Shown here piece after piece: positions 1 to 8,529 of a stretch of 31,467 nt of DNA (positions are counted from its first letter, which is position 1; every line of letters starts with the position of its first letter). The notes beneath the pieces were generated by a model. That model ran no database searches. It saw only the letters and a list, made by a program, of their open reading frames with translations, and was not told the origin of the DNA. Source of the DNA: a virus; the IMG/VR virus record IMGVR_UViG_3300025127_000140, positions 1 to 31,467 of that record; one strand, 5' to 3'. The translations under genes and the position numbers were made by a program.

Positions 1-1
1 A

Positions 2-76
2 AAAGCAAAAAAAGAAACCCCAGTTAAAAAAACTCCCCGTAAAAGAGCACCAAAGACAACTAGAAAGAAGAGTTAG
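2..76 (+). CDS. C-terminal end of an unidentified protein with a basic tail (partial)
   Basis: The first bases keep an open frame to a TAG stop at 74-76 and encode about 24 residues, nearly half of them Lys or Arg, with Pro and Thr (TPRKRAPKTTRKKS at the end). The rest of the gene lies upstream of the window, so its function cannot be told. A low-complexity basic tail of this kind often contacts nucleic acid. A similar basic tail ends the large baseplate protein at 12059-17086. It sits just upstream of the neck genes, so a virion or head protein is likely, but that is inference from position only. Confidence 0.6.
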   Translation, partial: KAKKETPVKKTPRKRAPKTTRKKS

Positions 77-125
77 AAGCTTTCCCATTCTGGAAACTAT
101 TTAATCTTGATTGGGGGATTTATGT

Positions 126-1431
126 ATGTCAATACCAACTTTAACACCGGCTTCATCTAAGAGTGCTATTGTATTACCGGAGACAGGAAGCGCAGCAAAT
201 GTTGCAGATGCTCTGCCTCTTGGAGTTTATTCAGCATCAGAGAGCAGCAAATGTTGCAGATGCTCTGCCTCTTGGAGTTTATTCAGCATCAGAGCAGTTC
301 CTAACAGGTGCAGCCGCACAAGTTGATTATACTTTTAGAAAACTTGGTGGCGATGTTTTAGATATTGAGTTGACTGAAAAGAATGTTTATGCCAACTATG
401 AAGAAGCAGTGTTGGAATATTCGTATCTTGTCAACATACATCAATCCAAAAACACTCTGGGGTCCATGTTAGGGGCTCAAACAGCCAGTTTTGATCACAA
501 AGGCGAGGTTAGTAGTGGCCCCGAAGACATAGCACTTAAATACCCGAAATTCTCCTTTGAAACAGCATTTAGGATATCCGAAGCATATTCCACTGAATCA
601 ATTGTTGGAGGTAGACAAACAATATATTCTGGCTCCATAACAACAGTTGCAGACCAACAAGACTATGATTTACAAAATATCATATCTTCTTCGGCAGTTT
701 CAGATTCATCGGTTCCATATTATAATAAAGTTGGTGGCAATAGAATTAAAATTCATCAAGTTTATTATGTGACTCCAAGACAAATGTGGAGATTTTATGG
801 ATACTATGGTGGGCTAAATGTTGTTGGTGATTTTCATAATTATGGACAATATGCTGACGATTCCTCGTTTCAAGTAATCCCTGTTTGGCAAAACAAAATA
901 CAAGCTGTTCAATATGAGGACCATTTATATACAAGAACATCTCATTATTCTTATGAGGTGATTAATAATAGATTAAGGTTATATCCAAATCCCGATAGAG
1001 TATCACCAGAAAAGTTTTGGTTTAGATTTACAATTGAAAATGAAAAAGAACCATGGGAAGATGATTTTGAATCAGGACAAAATGGAATCAATAATATGAA
1101 TACGCTTCCATTTGAGAACCTTCCCTATGAGAATATCAACTCAATTGGTAAGCAATGGATACGCAGATTTGCTCTTGCTTTGTCTAAGGAGACGTTAGGA
1201 CAAATTAGAGGAAAATTTGGAGGTTCTATACCGATCCCCGGAGACAATATTAGCTTAAATGCTTCTGATCTTTTATCTCAGGCAAAAGATGAACAACAGA
1301 CATTGAGAGAAGAATTAAAAACACAACTGGATGAGATGACTTATCCAAAGCTTCTTGCCAATGACGCAGAAATGACAGAGAATGCTCAAAAGACAGTTGG
1401 TAAAACACCTTTGAAAATATTTGTGGGGTAA
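126..1431 (+). CDS. gp13-like neck (head completion) protein, frame broken by a tandem duplication
   Basis: T4 gp13 and gp14 form the neck that closes the filled head and receives the tail. The likely start is ATG 126 (MSIPTLTPASSKS), with an SD-like GGGGGA about 8 nt upstream. This frame runs into a 51-bp direct repeat (192-242 and 244-294, offset 52 bp) and stops at 324-326. Removing one 52-bp unit restores a single frame of about 417 aa reading GVYSASEQFLTGAAAQVDY and continuing to the stop at 1429-1431. The downstream frame is open from GTG 163 but there begins with nonsense sequence. The segment around RKLGGDVLDIELTEKNVYANYEEA resembles the N-terminal region of gp13-type neck proteins of T4-like marine phages. 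The gene is longer than T4 gp13 (309 aa). gp14 and gp15 follow in the T4 order, which supports the call. The duplication is either a real mutation or an assembly/read error. Confidence 0.7.
192..294 (+). repeat. 51-bp direct repeat in tandem (unit 52 bp) inside the gp13-like gene
   Basis: Bases 192-242 are identical to 244-294, with one extra base (A243) between the copies. The 52-bp offset is not a multiple of three, so the second copy shifts the frame of the neck gene. GCAG occurs both at the copy start and just after the second copy, which is compatible with a short-homology slippage event. Confidence 0.97.
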
Positions 1432-1435
1432 TTAG

Positions 1436-1924
1436 ATGTCTGATAAATGGAAAAATGCTGGTCAACCTCCTCCGCCAATGTTTCTCGGAGAGAAAGAAAG
1501 AGACTTAGTTAAACAAGTTAATGACGAAATCATTGAAAGAGTCGTAGGGCAGCAAATCCTTTACTTTCCAATTGACATGGATCACACCAATTTTCATCCA
1601 CTTTATGGTGAGGCCATAGAAAAAACATTTTTATCTCCTGTGAGAGTATATGCTCTTGTTGAATATGGTGGAGAAGAAACAAGCTTCTTGTCAAAGATTG
1701 CTGTTGACTCAATGGAAAAAATAACTGTTAAGTTCCACAGAAGAAGATTAACTGAAGATCAAGACTTAGAAGTTAGAGTTGGTGATTTTGTTAGATATGG
1801 CGATATTTATTACGAGATCATGAAAAAATCTGAACCCAAGCACTTGTTTGGTCAACCAGAACATGAGTTTGAAACAATAGCAGAGTGTATCAGAGCAAGA
1901 GACGGACTATTCAATGCCAGTTAA
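1436..1924 (+). CDS. gp14-like neck / head-closure protein
   Basis: A 162-aa protein placed between the gp13-like and gp15-like genes, as in T4. The pattern of a helical start (EKERDLVKQVNDEIIERVVGQ), then ILYFPIDMD, then a stretch near residue 70 reading PVRVYALVEYGG, fits gp14-type neck proteins of T4-like phages, in which an acidic helix precedes the connector barrel. It is shorter than T4 gp14 (256 aa). The C-terminal part (VGDFVRYGDIYYEIMK) looks like the beta-barrel head-closure fold found in many tailed phages. It follows gp13 by 4 nt and overlaps gp15 by 11 nt, so translation is probably coupled. The gp14 name rests on synteny and weak similarity; head-closure function is more secure than the exact family. 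Confidence 0.6.
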   Translation: MSDKWKNAGQPPPPMFLGEKERDLVKQVNDEIIERVVGQQILYFPIDMDHTNFHPLYGEAIEKTFLSPVRVYALVEYGGEETSFLSKIAVDSMEKITVKFHRRRLTEDQDLEVRVGDFVRYGDIYYEIMKKSEPKHLFGQPEHEFETIAECIRARDGLFNAS

Positions 1925-2753
1925 AGAATTTATATTTGAGCCATCAACCATAGAAACCATCGACACAGGGTTATATAATTGGGTAAATAATACACTTAAT
2001 TTATCAACCACAACAAACGAAGGTTGGAAGAAAGTTCCAGTTATTTGGCTTGGAGCCGAGAGGTCGTTTCAGATCAAAAAAAACCAACTTTTAAGAGACG
2101 ATGACGATAGATTGAAACTCCCTATAATTTCAGTAAATCGTGAATCCATTACAAAAGACCCCACTTTCAAGGGTAGATTCCAAGCACATTATCCCGAAAA
2201 GGATGACTATAAAGGCGGTACAGTTACAATTACACGAAGAATACAACAAGAGAAAACAAGAAATTTTACTAACGCTGACATTGCAAGATTACTTAAAGAT
2301 AGTAGAGAAACTGGCCCACAATTAAACAATAAACACAAAACAGTGTATCAAGAAATAACAATTCCGGTCCCTTCTTATGTTACAGTAATGTACAATATAA
2401 CCCTAAGAACGGAATATCAGCAGCAAATGAACGACTTAGTTAGCCCTTTTATCGCTAAAACGGGAAATATCAATGGCTTTTTCTTCGAACAAGAGGGCTA
2501 TAAGTATGAGGCATTCATAGATCCAAGTTTCACAGAGACAAAAAATATTAAAGATTTGGGAGACGACGAGCGAATGTTCGAGACAGATGTGCAAATAAAA
2601 GTGCTTGGATATTTGATTGGAGAAGGTAAAAATCGAGAGCGTCCAAAAGTGACTATCAGAGAGAACTATGTTAAAATTCGGGTATCTAGGGAGCGCACAA
2701 TCCTCGGAGACAAGGTTCCGTGGAAAGAAAAAGACAACGATTATAGAGAATAG
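1914..2753 (+). CDS. gp15-like tail terminator / proximal sheath stabilizer
   Basis: In T4, gp15 forms a hexamer that caps the tail tube and sheath and joins the tail to the neck. This 279-aa product is close to T4 gp15 in length (272 aa). It carries the same run of motifs: KKVPVIWLGAERSFQ (T4 has RVPITYASKEHF), then LPIISVNRESI, then the strongly matching VMYNITLRTEYQQQMNDLVSPFI (T4: MIYELSIFTRYEDDMFQIVEQILPYF), and near the end ERMFETDVQIKVLGYLI (T4: RRIEWSLTFEVNGWMY). The start at ATG 1914 overlaps the gp14-like gene by 11 nt. The sheath gene follows after a 60-nt gap. T4 comparisons are from memory. Confidence 0.8.
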   Translation: MPVKEFIFEPSTIETIDTGLYNWVNNTLNLSTTTNEGWKKVPVIWLGAERSFQIKKNQLLRDDDDRLKLPIISVNRESITKDPTFKGRFQAHYPEKDDYKGGTVTITRRIQQEKTRNFTNADIARLLKDSRETGPQLNNKHKTVYQEITIPVPSYVTVMYNITLRTEYQQQMNDLVSPFIAKTGNINGFFFEQEGYKYEAFIDPSFTETKNIKDLGDDERMFETDVQIKVLGYLIGEGKNRERPKVTIRENYVKIRVSRERTILGDKVPWKEKDNDYRE

Positions 2754-2813
2754 GATTTTAGGCTAAAACAATACTATTTACTGTGAATATTACATTTAAA
2801 GGAGAGTATTTTA

Positions 2814-5777
2814 ATGCCTAGAAAGTTTGATTTTGTATCCCCCGGAGTTCAGATCACAGAGATTGATCAGAGCCAAGTTGAAGCTCCACTCCAAGACGAT
2901 GGTTTATTAGTTATCGGTACAGCTAGATCGGGCCCCGCTGGAAAACCAGTTAGGGTTAATAGTTTACAGAACTTTATTGATGTGTTTGGAAAACCAATGA
3001 GCGGTAAAGGCACTGTCAATAGCGATGTTTGGCGTGACGGAAACAATCAAAGTCCAACATATGGTATGTATGCTGCTCAAGCTTGGTTGGCTTCTGAAAC
3101 CTCTCCTGTTACTTTTGTTCGTCTTCTTGGTGAAGACTCTCCAAACCAAGCATCTGGTTATGTTGAAGCGGGTTGGGACAATGGCGGTGCGGATTTTGAT
3201 CGCGCACCAGCATTAAATGGAACAGCTTATGGTCTTTTTATGGTTCCATCTGGCTCCGGTGCAGGAGGTGTTCTTAATGGTACATTAGCTGCGGTTATAT
3301 ATACAACCGGTTCAGCTTTGGGATTAAATGGAAAGATAGTCAACAGTGCTGCTGCTACAACATCTTCTGCTGGTGTTTTAGTGCGCTCTATTACAACTGC
3401 CGGTAAAGCAGGTACTTTTAAATTAGATGTGTACGATGCTGCAATTGAATCAGCGACACCAGCCGAAACACTTGTCTTTCACTTTGACCCAGACGAAAAA
3501 ACAAATTATATTAGAAACGTATTGAATACCAATCCACAAAAAATGAATGCGACCAATTTTGGTGCTGCACAGACAAAAAAATATTGGCTTGGTGAGACAT
3601 ACGAAGAAGCAGTTAGCCGCTTAGTAACAAATGTCGCATCATCTGCTGGCGATCAGTACGCTGTTCTTATTCCATTGCAGTCTGGATCTGCTGCCACCAA
3701 TAACCTTATGTATCATAAGAACCCAGCCAAAGAATCTAAATCTGGTTGGGTTATCAGTCGTGATCCAGCCCCACAGGAAAATGTTGCATCGTTCCATGCA
3801 GACCAACAAAAGAAGCTTTTCCGCTTATGTTCTTTGACAGAAGGCGAATGGTTTGAAAGAAATTACTACATTGCAATTTGTGATTTAGCTTTGGGAACAG
3901 TTGAGAATCCAAATTCATCATTTAGTGTAAAAATTTACTCCAAAGGGGGCGATATTGTAGAGCAATTCTCTAATTTGAATCTTGATGAGTCATCAGAAGA
4001 CTTCATCGGTAAGAAAATTGGTGATATGTATCAACAGTGGGACAACACCAAGGAACGATATGAGATGTATGGAGAATATCCAAATCAATCAAATTATGTC
4101 CGTGTTGAGATGGCTCCTGATTGGGAAGCTGGTATTGATGATATTTATAAGCTTCCGTTTGGTTTCCATGGCCCAGTTCAGCCAAAAGGCTTTGTTCTAA
4201 TTTCTGGTAGCGCAAATGGCGTATTACCTCTTGGAACGACAGCGGCTGAAACTGCTGTTGATGTAAACAACTATCTTAAAGTTGGAGCCAATGGTGCTGC
4301 ATATGTTCCGGCTAACGTTGAAACCTCTTTCACACCAATCCAGTTTAGCGCACCAACTGCTGGTGGTCTTGTCGATACAACAACTGCCTTAACTATGTCA
4401 TTCACTTTCCCAAGGTTAAAACTGACAGAAGAAGGAACTGCGCGAGCAGGTAGTAATTATCTTGCAAAAGATATGTTTGGTATTAATCACAAATTTGCTT
4501 CTAAAAACAAAAGAGGCCCCTACCATGATAGAAGTTACATTGATCTTGTTCGCTTTCAAGGTGGTGGAATTGACCTTCACACTTTATCCCCCGCAACTCA
4601 ACACTCTTTTGTATTCACACTAGATGAAGTTATGAAAAGAGATGGAAAATATTTTTGGCAATCTGGGTCACATGCTCTTGGCGCAGGTCTAAATTCAGAG
4701 ACTGCTGGATCGGGATCCCAAGCTCTTTTAACTGATGGTGTCCGACAATTTGCTTTGCCAATGTTCGGTGGTTTTGATGGAGTTGACGTCACACAAGTTG
4801 ACCCATTCTCAAGCAAAGTTATCTTAGATGAAACAGGCAGAGATGATACAAAACACTACGCTAATTACTCAATTAAAAAAGCCATTGATGCCGTTTCAGA
4901 TAGTGAAGTGGTCGCATACGATGTTGTTTCAATACCGGGATTAACCAACACTGCTTTATCAAATCAATTGATTTCTGCTGTTGAAGATCGCGGAGACGCT
5001 TTGGCTATTATCGATATTGATGATGAGTTCAAAGAAACATATGAATCCGGCACAGGTTTGAGAACAGGTGGGTCCATTGAGGATGTCAAGACAAACGCCC
5101 GTACCAGAGACTTAAATACTAGTTATGCTGCGACTTATTATCCAAGAGTCCGTATGCGTGATACAATCTCAGGAAATGGCGACATATTCATTGCACCAGC
5201 TTCTGTTGCGGGTGTAGGAGCCCTTGCGTTCTCTGATGCTAATTCAGATGGTCCTTGGTTTGCACCTGCTGGGTTTAATCGCGGTGGTATTTCTATCCTT
5301 GGTGGAAATGATGGCCCTCGCGTAACTGGAACTTGGAAAAATCTTGCAAAATCAGATCGAGACGAATTGTATGAATTAAACATCAATCCAATCGCAAGAT
5401 TCCCAGCCGTTGGTGAAATTGTCATCTTTGGACAAAAGACACTACAACAAACACCATCTGCATTGGATAGAATTAACGTAAGAAGGTTAATGGTTTATCT
5501 CAAGAAGAGAGTTGGTGCAATCGCTGACACAATTCTTTTTGATCAAAACGTTCAAGCAACGTGGTCTCGATTTAAGTCAAGTGCTGATTTAATCTTGGCA
5601 GACGTTCAAGCAAGGTTCGGTATTTCAGAATACAAGCTTATTTTGGACGACACAACAACCACACCGGATTTGGTGGATCAAAACATCTTGTATGCTAAGA
5701 TTTTTGTCAAGCCAGCAAGAGCAATCGAATTTATCGCTATCGACTTCATTATTACAAGAACAGGCGTCCAATTCTAG
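2814..5777 (+). CDS. Contractile tail sheath protein, gp18 family, enlarged
   Basis: The sheath polymer surrounds the tail tube and contracts to drive it through the host envelope. The start is well supported by AAAGGAGA just upstream of ATG 2814. The N-terminus (FDFVSPGVQITEID) is the classical sheath signature. The C-terminal 150 residues (NVRRLMVYLKKRVGAI, then ATWSRFKSSADLILADVQ and the final VKPARAIEFIAIDFIITRTG) form the conserved core that links subunits. The protein has 987 aa against 659 in T4 gp18. The extra 300 or so residues lie in the N-terminal and middle part (roughly residues 120-640), rich in Gly, Ala, Thr and Asn, as expected for surface domains exposed on the outside of the tail. 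It is followed after 40 nt by the tube gene, the standard sheath-tube pair. Confidence 0.95.
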   Translation: MPRKFDFVSPGVQITEIDQSQVEAPLQDDGLLVIGTARSGPAGKPVRVNSLQNFIDVFGKPMSGKGTVNSDVWRDGNNQSPTYGMYAAQAWLASETSPVTFVRLLGEDSPNQASGYVEAGWDNGGADFDRAPALNGTAYGLFMVPSGSGAGGVLNGTLAAVIYTTGSALGLNGKIVNSAAATTSSAGVLVRSITTAGKAGTFKLDVYDAAIESATPAETLVFHFDPDEKTNYIRNVLNTNPQKMNATNFGAAQTKKYWLGETYEEAVSRLVTNVASSAGDQYAVLIPLQSGSAATNNLMYHKNPAKESKSGWVISRDPAPQENVASFHADQQKKLFRLCSLTEGEWFERNYYIAICDLALGTVENPNSSFSVKIYSKGGDIVEQFSNLNLDESSEDFIGKKIGDMYQQWDNTKERYEMYGEYPNQSNYVRVEMAPDWEAGIDDIYKLPFGFHGPVQPKGFVLISGSANGVLPLGTTAAETAVDVNNYLKVGANGAAYVPANVETSFTPIQFSAPTAGGLVDTTTALTMSFTFPRLKLTEEGTARAGSNYLAKDMFGINHKFASKNKRGPYHDRSYIDLVRFQGGGIDLHTLSPATQHSFVFTLDEVMKRDGKYFWQSGSHALGAGLNSETAGSGSQALLTDGVRQFALPMFGGFDGVDVTQVDPFSSKVILDETGRDDTKHYANYSIKKAIDAVSDSEVVAYDVVSIPGLTNTALSNQLISAVEDRGDALAIIDIDDEFKETYESGTGLRTGGSIEDVKTNARTRDLNTSYAATYYPRVRMRDTISGNGDIFIAPASVAGVGALAFSDANSDGPWFAPAGFNRGGISILGGNDGPRVTGTWKNLAKSDRDELYELNINPIARFPAVGEIVIFGQKTLQQTPSALDRINVRRLMVYLKKRVGAIADTILFDQNVQATWSRFKSSADLILADVQARFGISEYKLILDDTTTTPDLVDQNILYAKIFVKPARAIEFIAIDFIITRTGVQF

Positions 5778-5817
5778 ACTAGAAACTAGTTAAGTTATAT
5801 TAAGGAGAAAACAAATT

Positions 5818-6369
5818 ATGGCATTTTGGAGCAACCACACATCAGAGGCAAAAAGAAATTATAGGTTTAAAGTTACTATGATCCCTTTCGGACAGGCTAA
5901 CTCTATTGTATGGTGGGCTAAGACCGCCACTTTGCCTTCATTTGACGTTTCAGAGATTGAACACAGTCACATGGACAACAAATATTATTTCCCCGGTAGA
6001 GTATCGTGGTCAGAGGTGTCAATGACTCTTGTTGATCCTATTTCTCCTGATGCAACAGATTTGTTAAACAAAATGCTTGTTGATAGTGGTTATATTGTAC
6101 CTGCGAACGAAACAAAAGCAGCCAATAAATCCACCATCTCCAAGAAGAAAGCTGCTGGTTTGGGTTTGATTAAAATTGAAGTTCTTGATGCCGAAGGAAG
6201 CGAAATCGAAACTTGGGAATTAAAGAATGCGTTCATTAAAGCTGCTACATTTGGATCTTTGGATTACAGCAGCGATGATATGAAGGAATTGGAGTTGACT
6301 CTTCGTTATGACTATGCCACTTGTACTGGTGGATCTGGTGCTACAACTCGCTTTGAAGCGCAAAGTTAA
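5818..6369 (+). CDS. Tail tube protein, gp19 family (first copy)
   Basis: A 183-aa tube subunit that stacks in hexameric rings to form the DNA conduit inside the sheath; T4 gp19 is 163 aa. It shows the gp19 pattern: an N-terminal RNYRFKVTMIPFG, then WWAKTATLPSFDVSEIEH, YYFPGRVSWSEVSMTLVDP, and the C-terminal SLDYSSDDMKELELTLRYDYAT. AAGGAG lies upstream of ATG 5818. It follows the sheath directly, which is the usual order. The next gene is a paralogue beginning with the same MAFWSN hexapeptide. Confidence 0.92.
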   Translation: MAFWSNHTSEAKRNYRFKVTMIPFGQANSIVWWAKTATLPSFDVSEIEHSHMDNKYYFPGRVSWSEVSMTLVDPISPDATDLLNKMLVDSGYIVPANETKAANKSTISKKKAAGLGLIKIEVLDAEGSEIETWELKNAFIKAATFGSLDYSSDDMKELELTLRYDYATCTGGSGATTRFEAQS

Positions 6370-6391
6370 CCTAACGCAACAAGGAGTTTAA

Positions 6392-7069
6392 ATGGCCTTT
6401 TGGAGCAATAAGAACGCAAGCCCAGCGAGAAAATATAGATTTAAAATGGGGCCGTCTGGCACTAATTGGTGGTATGTTAATTCCGTAACGCTACCATCTT
6501 TTGAGATAAATACCGGTGAATATCAACTATTAAACCAAAAGTTTAGATATCCCGGCATTCCAAGCTGGAACCCAGTAACGATTAATATTGTCGATACAGC
6601 AACGGCTGTTCAAGAAATTACAAAAACACTGGGTGCCCAAGGTTTTGACTTTCTACAAGAAGAGGGCTTGACAAAGCTTGTAAATAGCCAAACGAGACAA
6701 GCTTTATTAAATAAAGTTCAAACAGAGCTTGACGCTAGTATTAAAACAAGTAACGAAACAATACAAAAGAAACACGAAGCAGATAAAAAGAATGCCGATA
6801 AACCAATTCGAAACACAGCATTGGTACAGTCCGAGGCTAAGACAGATTTAAGGGCCGCTGCTATAATGAGAGCTAAAAATATTGCTCCTTCTGATGCAAA
6901 TGATATAGTCATTGAACAAATGAAGTCTGATGGGGGTACACTTAGAAGGTGGACATTAAAGAATTCTTTTGTCTCATCAGTTAATTATGGTGAACTGAAT
7001 TACAGTAGCGATGAGCTTGTAACAATAGATTTAGTTATTGCATATGATTATGCAACAACCGGATCATAA
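6392..7069 (+). CDS. Second tail tube-like protein (gp19 paralogue with a helical insertion)
   Basis: This 225-aa protein shares its framework with the preceding tube protein: MAFWSN start, RKYRFKMG, VTLPSFEINTGEY, FRYPGIPSWNPVTINIVD, and the final ELNYSSDELVTIDLVIAYDYAT. Between the two halves it carries an extra segment of about 60-70 residues (roughly residues 85-160) rich in Lys, Gln, Ala and Glu, predicted helical. It may be a minor tube protein, a tube-to-baseplate adaptor, or a decorated tube subunit mixed into the tail. The start has AAGGAG 6 nt upstream. It lies 22 nt after the first tube gene, so the pair is co-transcribed and probably arose by tandem duplication. Confidence 0.85.
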   Translation: MAFWSNKNASPARKYRFKMGPSGTNWWYVNSVTLPSFEINTGEYQLLNQKFRYPGIPSWNPVTINIVDTATAVQEITKTLGAQGFDFLQEEGLTKLVNSQTRQALLNKVQTELDASIKTSNETIQKKHEADKKNADKPIRNTALVQSEAKTDLRAAAIMRAKNIAPSDANDIVIEQMKSDGGTLRRWTLKNSFVSSVNYGELNYSSDELVTIDLVIAYDYATTGS

Positions 7070-7091
7070 AATAATTTTAAAGAGGTGAAAA

Positions 7092-7940
7092 TTGAGTAGA
7101 AATAATATGGAACGAATGGGGGCCGTTCCCCAAGCAGAAGCCCCAATGCCCGAAGTAACAAATGCCCAAAGTGGTTTGCATTTTGTTGCTCCAACTGAGT
7201 TTGTTGACCTTCCGTCAAAAGGTTTTGGATATGATGCAAGTCACCCAATGCACGGAAAAGACACCATTGAAATTCGCTACATGACAGCAAAAGATGAAGA
7301 TATTCTGACTTCTAAAACGTTGTTAAAAAAGGGAATAGCAATAGAAAGATTTTTAGATAATATTCTTGTTGATAAGAGCTTTAAGGCTTCTTCGCTTTTA
7401 GTCGGAGATAGGAACGCTATTATCATCGCAGCCCGAATATCAGGCTATGGGTCTGATTATGATACAACCGTATCGTGTCCCGCATGCGCTGAGACCAATA
7501 ATTATAGTTTTGATTTAAACGAGACACAGATTCATGAAACCATCTTGGACGAGAAACTTGGAATTGCAAAAACAGAAGAAGGGTTTTTTAAGGTAACATT
7601 GCCACTAACAAAGTATGAAGTTCAATTTAAGTTGTTAACTGGTGAAGATGAAATATATTTAGCAAAAATGTCTTCAAGCCAAACAAAGGGCACCAATGTT
7701 GAAACTAATCTTACAAATCAATATAAAAGAATGATTGTATCTGTGCAAGGTCACAAAGATACAATGACAATTGAACAGTTCGTTGACAATATGCCAACTA
7801 GAGATTCTCGTTTTCTTACGAAATGTTATAAATTGGTTAACCCTAATGTGAAAGTTATTAATAATTTTTCTTGTACCGCATGCGGCTTTGAGCAAGAATT
7901 GGAGGTGCCCTTCGGGGCGGACTTTTTTTGGCCTGAATGA
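7092..7940 (+). CDS. gp26-like baseplate hub assembly protein with zinc-ribbon cysteines
   Basis: This 282-aa protein has the signatures of the gp26-type baseplate hub/assembly family of T4-like phages: a PSKGFGY motif (residues 41-47), then the conserved IEIRYMTAKDEDILTSKTLLKKG, then SLLVGDRNAIIIAARISGYGSDY. Two CxxC pairs (C129/C132 and C261/C264) probably bind one zinc ion. It ends with the family-typical ADFFWPE. The start is probably TTG 7092, with AGAGGTG 4-5 nt upstream; ATG 7107 is the alternative. It lies between the tube and tape-measure genes, where other tailed phages keep tail assembly chaperones. A run of seven T near its end may allow a frameshift into the overlapping small ORF. 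Confidence 0.78.
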   Translation: MSRNNMERMGAVPQAEAPMPEVTNAQSGLHFVAPTEFVDLPSKGFGYDASHPMHGKDTIEIRYMTAKDEDILTSKTLLKKGIAIERFLDNILVDKSFKASSLLVGDRNAIIIAARISGYGSDYDTTVSCPACAETNNYSFDLNETQIHETILDEKLGIAKTEEGFFKVTLPLTKYEVQFKLLTGEDEIYLAKMSSSQTKGTNVETNLTNQYKRMIVSVQGHKDTMTIEQFVDNMPTRDSRFLTKCYKLVNPNVKVINNFSCTACGFEQELEVPFGADFFWPE

Positions 7941-8115
7941 TCAATATGTTCAAGTTGTGTATGAACAATTTTTTCTATTGAAGCATCACGGTGGCTGGTC
8001 ATTTATGGAAGCATATAATTTACCGGTTGGTTTGAGATTGTGGTTCCTAAAAAGACTACAAAAACAATTTAAGGATGAAAAAAAAGAAATTGATAAGGCT
8101 CAAAAGAGAAGATAA
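7888..8115 (+). CDS. Small tail assembly protein overlapping gp26-like gene; start uncertain
   Basis: The frame is open from TTG 7888 to TAA 8113-8115 (75 aa at most). The part that looks like protein begins near residue 17 (NDQYVQVVYEQFFLLKHHGGW) and continues with SFMEAYNLPVGLRLWFLKRL and a charged helical end. A short helical protein of this type follows gp26 in other T4-like phages and is probably involved in baseplate or tail assembly; I do not know its function. Neither TTG 7888 nor GTG 7957 has a proper Shine-Dalgarno sequence. The ORF overlaps the end of the gp26-like gene in the +1 frame with a T7 run in the overlap. It may therefore be made only as a gp26 fusion. A strong terminator follows 3 nt after its stop. 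Confidence 0.6.
   Translation: MSKNWRCPSGRTFFGLNDQYVQVVYEQFFLLKHHGGWSFMEAYNLPVGLRLWFLKRLQKQFKDEKKEIDKAQKRR
7923..7929 (+). other. Candidate ribosomal slippery run (T7) at the gp26 / small ORF overlap
   Basis: The codons are TTT TTT TGG, three codons before the gp26-like stop. A Phe-tRNA in the P site could re-pair perfectly after a +1 shift (TTT at 7927) or a -2 shift (TTT at 7924). Either would enter the frame of the downstream small ORF, which has no convincing start of its own. The +1 product would be about 340 aa. A homopolymer sequencing error is the main alternative. Confidence 0.4.
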
Positions 8116-8118
8116 ATA

Positions 8119-8140
8119 ATGCCCTTGTGGGCATTTTTTT
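8119..8140 (+). terminator. Rho-independent terminator after the tube/gp26 gene cluster
   Basis: A 6-bp stem (ATGCCC 8119-8124 with GGGCAT 8129-8134) has a TTGT loop and is followed at once by a run of T to 8140. It separates the sheath-tube-gp26 cluster from the tape-measure cluster. Confidence 0.85.
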
Positions 8141-8178
8141 ATTAAAACTATTTATATTTATAATGAGGAGAGTTATGC

Positions 8179-8526
8179 ATGTTAGTTATTGATTTATCAG
8201 AGAGAAAGCTTTTAAAAGAAACTTGGATGGAGATGTTAGGGTCTTGGTCTAAGTCGCTTCTAAAAATGATGTACGGTGATGATGTTAATATTGTTGCCAA
8301 TCTCAATGAGGAAGATGATAACCCCAAGTTCATTATTCGCGGCAAACACAAAGACGTTAAGTCTTACGCAAAAGCAATTGTAGCGGAAAAGAACTATCTT
8401 GATGCTTATTCTCAATATGGAAAAGAACATCTTCAAACTGTTAAAGCTCGCGAAGAACTAAATACAGCAGTGGATAACTTTGAAAGTACAACTGGATTAT
8501 TGTGGCCTTTCAAAGACGAGGGTTAA
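8179..8526 (+). CDS. Small protein of unknown function upstream of the tape measure
   Basis: A 115-aa protein with no function I can assign. It has a hydrophobic N-terminal helix (ETWMEMLGSWSKSLLKMMYG), an acidic middle, a short beta-like stretch (PKFIIRGKHKDVKSYAKAIV), a long helix, and ends with TGLLWPFKDEG. It starts at ATG 8179 with GAGGAG 8 nt upstream; ATG 8175, four bases earlier, is in another frame. It ends 3 nt before the tape-measure start, so the two are probably made together. Position suggests a tail assembly factor or minor tail protein. No membrane segment or catalytic motif is visible. Confidence 0.75.
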   Translation: MLVIDLSERKLLKETWMEMLGSWSKSLLKMMYGDDVNIVANLNEEDDNPKFIIRGKHKDVKSYAKAIVAEKNYLDAYSQYGKEHLQTVKAREELNTAVDNFESTTGLLWPFKDEG

Positions 8527-8529
8527 TGA

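Noticed and set aside
8149-8156. TATTTATA, the reverse complement of the T4 late box
   Set aside because: It would drive transcription on the minus strand, where there are no genes.
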